From an uncultured Collinsella sp. (GTDB lineage Bacteria > Actinomycetota > Coriobacteriia > Coriobacteriales > Coriobacteriaceae), in the NCBI GenBank assembly GCA_900550205.1, contig URRJ01000057.1, positions 1-11,288 of the forward strand: a stretch of 11,288 nt of DNA. The letters run 5' to 3'. The notes below the pieces were generated by a model that was given only the letters and a program-made list of their open reading frames with translations, had not been told where the DNA came from and ran no database searches. This document shows, one piece after another, positions 7,417 through 11,288 of this stretch. How positions within the stretch are numbered: position 1 is the first letter of the stretch; each line of letters starts with the position of its first letter. The position numbers and the translations under genes were made by a program.

Positions 7417-7670
7417 GGCTCTCCTCTTATTACGAGCCCATCGCACGCGGCAACGGGCGTTCACGCTCCACACTGGATGATACAATTTACGAGCCGGCGG
7501 GCGAAGCGGGCCCTATCCCCCGACCGAGCTCATCGCCCCGCGTTGCCGCGCGGCGATTTTCGTAGGTTCGCGCCTTGCGAAAGCCGGCTTGCAAAACAGC
7601 GCAGCGAACGAAAATGGCCCCACCCGGAGCCATTTTCGTTCGCGCGAATTGTTGATACGCGTCCCCGCTC
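7417..7670 (-). promoter_or_regulatory. Leader region of the Tet(M)-like gene
   Basis: This 254-bp gap between the acetyltransferase and GTPase genes has no convincing gene. A weak -10 candidate (TATCAT on the minus strand, about 7478-7484) would give a leader of about 50 nt; no good -35 is seen. TTACGAGCC occurs twice as a direct repeat (7430-7438 and 7487-7495). Upstream lie the strong hairpin at 7604-7643 and a partial copy of one of its arms at 7552-7571. Confidence 0.35.
7604..7643 (-). terminator. 15-bp perfect hairpin downstream of the acetyltransferase gene
   Basis: GCGAACGAAAATGGC (7604-7618) is repeated as its exact complement at 7629-7643 around a 10-nt loop. It begins 28 bp beyond the acetyltransferase stop and so probably ends that transcript, though no clear U tract follows. 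A diverged copy of the right arm at 7552-7571 (GGCGATTTTCG, then TTCGC) could pair with 7604-7618 instead, so an attenuator is possible. Confidence 0.6.
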
Positions 7671-8159
7671 TTATGTCTCGCGCAGCCAATCAAACGCGAC
7701 GCGCGGCGTACCGTCCGACACATATACGATACCGGCGCGCTTAAACCCGGCCTTGGCGATGGCGCCCTGCATGGGCAGGTTGTCTTGGTGTGTGTCGATA
7801 CGCAGATGGTCGATACGTTCCTTGGCAAAGGCAAACATCGCAGCCGCGACGCCATGCGTGGTGCCGTCGGATGCCACGCGGTGCAGCACAGCATACGGGG
7901 CGTCGCTGCGCCACTGGCCGCCCTCGATCACATCGTAGGAACTGTCCGGCCCCGGCAGAAAGGCAAACGTCGCCACCACGCGTCCGTCTTCCTCGCACAC
8001 ATAGCTGCCACCGGCGGCGATATCGGCAGCCAGCTGCTCGCCCGAAGGCGTGCCCTCGGGCCACTGCGTCGTGTTGCCATGTGCGCGCATAAAGGCGCGG
8101 GCCGCGTCATAGATGGCCATGACGGCGGGAATGTCGGTATCGAGGGTTTTTCTGATCAT
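7671..8159 (-). CDS. GNAT family N-acetyltransferase
   Basis: A protein of about 162 residues with the GNAT fold; such enzymes move an acetyl group from acetyl-CoA to an amine, but the substrate is not readable here. Numbered from the GTG, the N-terminal block MIRKTLDTDIPAVMAIYDAAR (2-22) matches strand 1/helix 1. AVLHRVASDGTTHGVAAAMF (91-110) is motif A, with a degenerate form of the usual R/QxxGxG/A acetyl-CoA loop. LRIDTHQDNLPMQGAIAKAGF (120-140) followed by GIVYV is a typical motif B with the conserved N and GF. The reading frame also has a GTG at 8162 directly before the ATG at 8159; GAGG about 8-10 nt upstream favours the ATG. It is divergent from the small Cys-rich gene at 8237 and upstream of the Tet(M)-like gene on the same strand. 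Confidence 0.85.
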   Translation of the reverse strand: MIRKTLDTDIPAVMAIYDAARAFMRAHGNTTQWPEGTPSGEQLAADIAAGGSYVCEEDGRVVATFAFLPGPDSSYDVIEGGQWRSDAPYAVLHRVASDGTTHGVAAAMFAFAKERIDHLRIDTHQDNLPMQGAIAKAGFKRAGIVYVSDGTPRVAFDWLRET

Positions 8160-8180
8160 CACGCGGCGACCTCACGTTTA

Positions 8181-8212
8181 TTGGTATCACTTTGATTGAG
8201 CAATGATACCAA
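8181..8212. promoter_or_regulatory. Perfect 9-bp inverted repeat in a divergent promoter region
   Basis: TTGGTATCA (8181-8189) and its complement TGATACCAA (8204-8212) are separated by 14 bp. The site lies between the divergent acetyltransferase and Cys-rich protein genes, the usual place for an operator controlling both. The half-site TTGGTAT also begins two of the tandem repeats at 5354-5383. For the minus strand, TTGGTA (8212-8207) could serve as a -35 element; no good -10 is seen. Confidence 0.5.
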
Positions 8213-8236
8213 CGTTTTGAGAAGGGCACGAAGCAG

Positions 8237-8533
8237 ATGGGAAGCAAAAAGCGAGCCGCCTGGTCAAAGGCCAAAAGCGAGTTTTTAGGCGCTGCCACCG
8301 GCGGCGATATGAGCGACCTGTTTGCACGCGAGGACGAGCGCCGCGACGCCCTGGACGCCGAGCGCGATGAAGCTTGGCGCTACAAGTCGTGCGAGCGCAA
8401 AAACCGTTACGGCACGCGTGCCGAGGCCGAGGCCGTTATGGCCGACTGCGAAAACCGCGGACGCCGCGGGCTGGCCTGCTACAAATGCGAATACTGCGGC
8501 GGCTGGCACCTGACGTCGCACCCTTGGAAATAG
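8237..8533 (+). CDS. Small Cys-rich (putative zinc-binding) protein of unknown function
   Basis: A 98-residue basic and acidic protein. The N-terminal half (1-50) is charged and probably helical (AREDERRDALDAERDEAWRY). The C-terminal half has C52, C71, C81, C84, C87 and H91, with CYKCEYCGGWHLTSHPWK at the end. The CxxC-GxWHLT block resembles a zinc ribbon/knuckle seen in small uncharacterised bacterial and phage proteins; zinc binding is inferred. The ATG at 8237 has a modest AAGGG (8222-8226) upstream. It is divergent from the acetyltransferase and convergent with the methyltransferase at 8582-9286. The conserved-looking C-terminus and codon structure argue that it is real. Confidence 0.75.
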   Translation: MGSKKRAAWSKAKSEFLGAATGGDMSDLFAREDERRDALDAERDEAWRYKSCERKNRYGTRAEAEAVMADCENRGRRGLACYKCEYCGGWHLTSHPWK

Positions 8534-8553
8534 GCCCCGCATCGACACGGCAC

Positions 8554-8573
8554 CGATGGAGCGTCAACCATCG
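8554..8573. terminator. Weak hairpin between convergent genes
   Basis: CGATGG (8554-8559) and CCATCG (8568-8573) form a 6-bp stem with an 8-nt loop in the 48-bp gap between the Cys-rich gene and the convergent methyltransferase gene. There is no U tract; it may be a weak shared terminator or chance. Confidence 0.25.
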
Positions 8574-8581
8574 TACGCAAG

Positions 8582-9286
8582 CTACGGGCGCGGCGGCACC
8601 AAAACATCGTAGCGAACGGCCTTGCCCGCAAGCTGATAGCTCGGCTTAACGCCGGCAAGCAGTGGCCCCTTCACCGGCCGTTTGATAACGACCTTGCGCG
8701 GCCGCACCGCAAGCGCGGCTTCGACCAGCGCCTCCTCATCGGCACACGGCTGCTCCAGATGGTGCAAGAGTTGGAACTTCTTTTTAACCGCCGCGCTCTT
8801 GGTGCGCTCGGGAAACATGGGGTCCAGATACACCACGTCGGGAGCCGCGAGCTCGCCCTGCCCGATCAACTCAGCTACATGGCGAAGACCGGCAATGCTG
8901 TCCTCGCCCGCATGAAGGCGCATGCGCGACACGGCAACCGCAAGCGCCGGATCATCTGCCGCGCGATCCAGGGCATCCTTGAGGAGCGCCGCGATCACGC
9001 AATCCTGCTCATACAGATCGACGGTAAAGCCCGCGGCCGCCAGCAGCAGCGAATCCTCGCCAAAGCCTGCCGTAGCGTCAATCGCCCATGGTCGCTCGAT
9101 GCCCTTTGTGCGCGCAGCCTTCACCAACAGCTCTTGCTGCAGACGGCCCTGCTTGAGTCGCGGCAGCATGCGGCCAAAATCGGCACGCAGCTCCATCGTG
9201 CCGTCGGTGAGCGTGAGGCCCTCGGACTTCCCGGTCAGCTCAAGCCCCACGGCCCAAGCAACAGAAAAGGGATCGACGATGCCCAT
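8582..9286 (-). CDS. rsmJ: 16S rRNA (guanine-N2)-methyltransferase RsmJ-like
   Basis: A 234-residue class I SAM-dependent methyltransferase. E. coli RsmJ makes m2G1516 in 16S rRNA of the small subunit. Motif I IDATAGFGEDS (69-79), motif IV YLDPMFP (153-159), the KSAAVKKK block (163-170) and the late KRP (202-204) all match RsmJ in order and spacing. GKSEGLTLTDG near residue 19 and the KQGRLQQELLVKA segment (45-57) fit the N-terminal part. The ATG at 9286 is preceded by AAGGAGT (9291-9297 on the plus strand map). It is probably transcribed together with the tiny membrane protein gene upstream (63-bp gap). E. coli-type RsmJ is best known from proteobacteria, so the exact target base in this organism is inferred. 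Confidence 0.87.
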   Translation of the reverse strand: MGIVDPFSVAWAVGLELTGKSEGLTLTDGTMELRADFGRMLPRLKQGRLQQELLVKAARTKGIERPWAIDATAGFGEDSLLLAAAGFTVDLYEQDCVIAALLKDALDRAADDPALAVAVSRMRLHAGEDSIAGLRHVAELIGQGELAAPDVVYLDPMFPERTKSAAVKKKFQLLHHLEQPCADEEALVEAALAVRPRKVVIKRPVKGPLLAGVKPSYQLAGKAVRYDVLVPPRP

Positions 9287-9349
9287 GGGTACTCCTTAAC
9301 AAGCAAAACGAATACGTGAGCGCCGTTTATGTCAGCACCCAACCGTCCG

Positions 9350-9490
9350 CTATTGTCCCACATGCGACATGGCCCACAGCATCGCAATGCAAAGTACCGC
9401 CATCAATCCCGTGCACACGGCAGCGATCACGGAATCGCCCATGCGCCTTCCCAACGACCGCGGCTCACGCACTTGCCCTGCTCCGTACAT
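9350..9490 (-). CDS. 46-residue single-pass membrane protein, unknown function
   Basis: A very strong site AAGGAGGAGTC (9494-9504, read on the minus strand) leads straight into two ATG codons (9493 and 9490). Spacing favours the second, giving MYGAGQVREPRSLGRRMGDS followed by one hydrophobic helix, SVIAAVCTGLMAVLCIAMLW, and a short tail ending in SHVGQ. A longer upstream frame exists but has no such site. The positive N-terminus predicts an N-in orientation. It lies just upstream of the rsmJ-like gene on the same strand. The function is not recognised. Confidence 0.65.
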   Translation of the reverse strand: MYGAGQVREPRSLGRRMGDSVIAAVCTGLMAVLCIAMLWAMSHVGQ

Positions 9491-9642
9491 CATGACTCCT
9501 CCTTGAGACCAGCTCCTTGTTACGGCCTCATCATCGCAGCGCCGCACATGGGCTGCCATCGATTTGCCTTACAGCTGGCTTTCCTTTTTGAAAGGTTGGA
9601 CCGTGCAGGCAAGAGACGCTTTCAGGCGCATGCATCGCCGCG

Positions 9643-9681
9643 TTGAACTACAATGTGCTTCACCATATGTGCAGCACATTG
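9643..9681 (+). promoter_or_regulatory. Promoter region with 9-bp inverted repeat upstream of the four-helix membrane protein
   Basis: CAATGTGCT (9651-9659) is repeated as AGCACATTG (9673-9681) with a 13-bp spacer. A possible -35 TTGAAC (9643-9648) and a poor -10 TATGTG (9666-9671) with a 17-bp spacer overlap it. An operator covering a promoter would look like this. The rest of the gap between the two membrane protein genes (9494-9721) shows nothing else. Confidence 0.4.
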
Positions 9682-9721
9682 GGTGCGCCAAGTTGGCGTA
9701 CTCGTATCGAAAGGACCAGCC

Positions 9722-10123
9722 ATGAGCTTCACTCGCAAGACTCTCAAAATCCTTGCTCTCATCTACTTTGTTTTGGGCATCGCCAGCCTCGTCACCGCCG
9801 GCGTCGGTATCGCCACGGGCGGTCTCGGTTCCACGTACGGTTCGTACGCCACGCTCGCAGCGGTCGTGCTTATCGCCAAGGGTCTCGTCGACCTTGCCGC
9901 AGGCGTCGCCGGTATCAAGGGCGCCAACAAGCCTTCGCAGGTGGACGGCTCGTTTAAGCTCGGTATTGTTGCCGCGGTCGCCACGCTTGCCCAAGCGGTG
10001 CTCACGCTTCCCGCGTTTGGCGGCGATGCCATCAACTTTGGCGCCTTTGTCATCGTGGTGTACGACCTGTTCTTTGTTCAGCAGGCACACGCCGTTAAGG
10101 CCGAGAACAAGGACCGCCTATAA
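9722..10123 (+). CDS. Four-helix integral membrane protein of unknown function
   Basis: A 133-residue hydrophobic protein starting at ATG 9722 behind AAAGGA; a longer in-frame start at 9653 has no site and would run through the inverted repeat. Predicted transmembrane segments are about 9-31, 43-65, 79-98 and 105-122, with a short basic N-terminus (SFTRKTLK) and a charged C-terminus (KAENKDRL), suggesting both ends are in the cytoplasm. Small residues (Gly, Ala) are frequent in the helices. The look is that of small DUF-type membrane proteins of Actinobacteria; no catalytic motif is seen. A clear hairpin terminator follows at 10162-10197, so it is probably a single-gene transcript. Confidence 0.85.
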   Translation: MSFTRKTLKILALIYFVLGIASLVTAGVGIATGGLGSTYGSYATLAAVVLIAKGLVDLAAGVAGIKGANKPSQVDGSFKLGIVAAVATLAQAVLTLPAFGGDAINFGAFVIVVYDLFFVQQAHAVKAENKDRL

Positions 10124-10161
10124 GCGCTCGCTTCTCATAACCTCTGCAGCCAAGCAACTAA

Positions 10162-10197
10162 AAAGGGCCGATCGCGCAGCAACGTGGTCGGCCCTTT
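10162..10197 (+). terminator. Rho-independent-type terminator of the membrane protein gene
   Basis: AAAGGGCCGA (10162-10171) pairs with TCGGCCCTTT (10188-10197) in a perfect 10-bp GC-rich stem with a 16-nt loop, followed by ACGTTTG. It lies 38 bp after the stop. The A tract before and T tract inside the stem end suit termination in both directions, including the convergent rlmA-like transcript. Confidence 0.75.
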
Positions 10198-10214
10198 ACG
10201 TTTGTCCAGATAAA

Positions 10215-10249
10215 ACCTACCAAAATAAACCTGTCCCTTTTTGGCAGGT
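10215..10249. repeat. 35-bp palindromic repeat at the rlmA 3' end, related to the 402 and 1658 elements
   Basis: ACCTACCAAAA (10215-10225) and TTTTGGCAGGT (10239-10249) form an 11-bp inverted repeat with one mismatch. The inner CTGTCCCTTT (10231-10240) also occurs in the palindrome at 402-436, and a close form occurs at 1658-1694. The right arm touches the rlmA-like stop codon (10249-10251). Confidence 0.65.
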
Positions 10250-11061
10250 CAGTGGCGGTACTCGGCGATGATGAAGTCGATATCGGTTTGAAGGGTGTCC
10301 AAATTTGCCAGGCGTTCTTTGTCGGCAGGGCGTGTGCGGTAGTAGTACGGCGTCATCTGGAACACCGCCTCGATGTCGGCCTGGGTCTGAAGCGTAATAT
10401 TCGCAGACGCCCGCTGCGTTCCGACCAACTCGAGCTCGGTGGTCTGCGGCAGCTTCTCGTCGTTAAGGTACGGAGTATCGTAGAGCACTTCCTTAAGCCC
10501 AAACAGATGGCGGGCACCTGGCACGACGGTGTAGAGCGAGCCCTCGGGCGCCAGCACGCGGGCAAACTCACGCTCGTTAAAGGGAGCGAAGAGCTCGGTC
10601 ACCATATCGAAGGCGCCATCAGCCACGGGGATGTCCTTCATGTTGGCCACGAAGTAGGTCGCATCGCCGCGCTTGGCGGCAAGGCGCACCATCTCTTTGC
10701 CCAGGTCGAAACCGTAAGCATCCACGCCCGGCACCGCGCCCATGGCGCTGGTGTAGTAGCCCTCGCCACAGCAAATATCGAGCAGCGTCATGGGGCCATT
10801 CGTAGACGCAGCGCGCCCAGACGCCTGCTTGCGCACCAGCTCGACCATCGCATCGCGCAACGGCGCATAGTAACCGCGGTTCAGAAAGTCACGACGGCTG
10901 CGCGCCTGTGACTTGGGATCACCCATGGAGTCGCCGCTCTTGGACGAGCGTAGCAGATATAGATAGCCCTCGCGTGCACGGTCAAACCGGTGTCCGCCTG
11001 TGCATACAGCGCCGCGTTCGTCATCCACCAGCGGCTCATGGCAAACGGGACACAACAACAT
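10249..11061 (-). CDS. rlmA: 23S rRNA (guanine-N1)-methyltransferase RlmA family
   Basis: A 270-residue class I SAM-dependent methyltransferase with an N-terminal zinc site. RlmA(I) modifies G745 and RlmA(II)/TlrB modifies G748 in 23S rRNA helix 35 near the tunnel; which base applies here is not readable. The zinc ligands are C4, C7, C20 and H24. Then come RFDRAREGYLYLL (25-37), DPKSQARSRRDFLNRGYYAPLRDA (48-71), motif I LLDICCGEGYYT (93-104), LFAPFNEREFARVLAPEG (157-174), PGARHLFGLKEVLYD (181-195) and QMTPYYYRTRP (235-245), all as in E. coli RlmA. The usual DIGCGEG is DICCGEG here, so the first glycine of motif I is a cysteine. The ATG at 11061 follows AAGGAGT with good spacing. It is convergent with the membrane protein gene. 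RlmA(II) proteins can give tylosin resistance in producers; that is not implied here. Confidence 0.92.
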   Translation of the reverse strand: MLLCPVCHEPLVDDERGAVCTGGHRFDRAREGYLYLLRSSKSGDSMGDPKSQARSRRDFLNRGYYAPLRDAMVELVRKQASGRAASTNGPMTLLDICCGEGYYTSAMGAVPGVDAYGFDLGKEMVRLAAKRGDATYFVANMKDIPVADGAFDMVTELFAPFNEREFARVLAPEGSLYTVVPGARHLFGLKEVLYDTPYLNDEKLPQTTELELVGTQRASANITLQTQADIEAVFQMTPYYYRTRPADKERLANLDTLQTDIDFIIAEYRH

Positions 11062-11117
11062 GGCAACTCCTTAGCGCGAACAACACAACGCCCACCATTG
11101 TCGCACGCCTTCCCCAC

Positions 11118-11164
11118 CTAGTCATTGGGGACGTTCTTAAATGACTAGTCGTTTAAGAACGTCC
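11118..11164. repeat. Nested palindromes upstream of rlmA with two exclusive folds
   Basis: GGACGTTCTTAAA (11129-11141) and TTTAAGAACGTCC (11152-11164) are a perfect 13-bp inverted repeat whose loop holds GACTAGTC, itself a palindrome. With one T/G pair this makes a nearly unbroken 36-bp palindrome. CTAGTCATT (11118-11126) is also complementary to AATGACTAG (11140-11148), so a second, competing hairpin is possible. The repeat lies 57-103 bp upstream of the rlmA-like start. Confidence 0.75.
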
Positions 11165-11288
11165 ATTACAGTCGAAATTGTCAGCCCGGGACCGTCTCGG
11201 GCTACGATTGAGGCGCGCCCAGAACGGGCCGCCGACCGGGCGCCCGCGCACGGCCGAACGTCCCTGCCCCCCGAGAGGGCCCGTTGGG
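11165..11288. other. GC-rich, structure-prone tail; no gene recognised
   Basis: No convincing reading frame or known RNA was recognised to the window end. Several hairpins are visible: AGCCCG (11183-11188) / CGGGCT (11198-11203); GGCGCGCCC (11212-11220) / GGGCCGCC (11226-11233) with one bulge; and the palindrome CGGGCGCCCG (11237-11246). A run of six C occurs near 11266-11272. It could be the edge of a structured RNA or a leader of a gene beyond the window. Confidence 0.3.

Noticed and set aside
7417..7485. Upstream extension of the Tet(M)-like protein
   Set aside because: The added 23 residues do not match the family, and the ribosome binding site AGAGGAGA directs initiation at 7416.
5650..7938. 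Long plus-strand open frame (762 codons) opposite the Tet(M)-like gene
   Set aside because: It runs antisense across a clear GTPase gene, has no family motifs and is explained by GC-rich codon bias leaving the opposite strand free of stops.
9653..9721. Longer start for the four-helix membrane protein
   Set aside because: It would cross the inverted repeat, lacks a ribosome binding site and adds non-hydrophobic sequence.
9569..10090. Minus-strand open frame opposite the four-helix membrane protein
   Set aside because: No ribosome binding site and low-complexity charged sequence; the plus frame has clear membrane helices, a start site and a terminator.
11266..11288. Possible 6C RNA because of the C6 run
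   Set aside because: The 6C motif needs two hairpins with C-rich loops; only one C run is in view, so it cannot be called.

Overview
The window is compact, GC-rich bacterial chromosome with strong AGGAGG-type ribosome binding sites. The gene content (TrmL, RsmJ and RlmA rRNA/tRNA methyltransferases, a Tet(M)-like GTPase, a UvrA2-like protein and AAA ATPases with a C-terminal winged helix) and the palindromes at gene ends suggest a gut Coriobacteriia actinobacterium, probably Collinsella or a close relative. That placement is from general resemblance, not a search. No rRNA, tRNA, CRISPR array, transposase or phage module was recognised.

Layout. (1) 2-409: 3' end of a tRNA 2'-O-methyltransferase (trmL-like), whose stop codon lies inside a 35-bp palindrome. 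(2) 410-553: AT-rich control region, then an AAA ATPase with a C-terminal winged helix (554-1654, +). (3) 1658-1694: second copy of the palindrome, filling the whole gap between two convergent genes. (4) 1695-5319 (-): a two-gene operon in which a second, paralogous AAA ATPase (5319-4201) overlaps by 8 bp a UvrA-like ABC ATPase lacking the UvrB-binding domain (4208-1695). Three 10-bp tandem repeats with -10-like cores precede it. (5) 5413-7416 (-): an EF-G-like GTPase of the Tet(M)/Tet(O) ribosomal protection family, with a leader region that has competing hairpins. (6) 7671-8159 (-): GNAT acetyltransferase, divergent from a small Cys-rich protein (8237-8533, +); a perfect inverted repeat lies between them. 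(7) 8582-9286 (-): RsmJ-type rRNA methyltransferase, preceded by a 46-residue single-helix membrane protein (9490-9350, -). (8) 9722-10123 (+): four-helix membrane protein with its own terminator, convergent with an RlmA-type 23S rRNA methyltransferase (11061-10249, -). (9) 11062-11288: rlmA upstream region with a nested palindrome, then a GC-rich, structure-prone tail in which no gene was recognised.

Reading. The most unusual part is 402-5383: two divergent paralogues of one AAA-winged-helix family bracket a UvrA2-like protein, the second co-translated with it, with near-identical palindromes at both ends of the first ATPase gene. With the Tet(M)-like GTPase and the acetyltransferase upstream on the same strand, it resembles a drug- or damage-tolerance island, but no joint function is proven by the sequence. 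Much of the rest is RNA modification and translation: three methyltransferases and one ribosome-directed GTPase.
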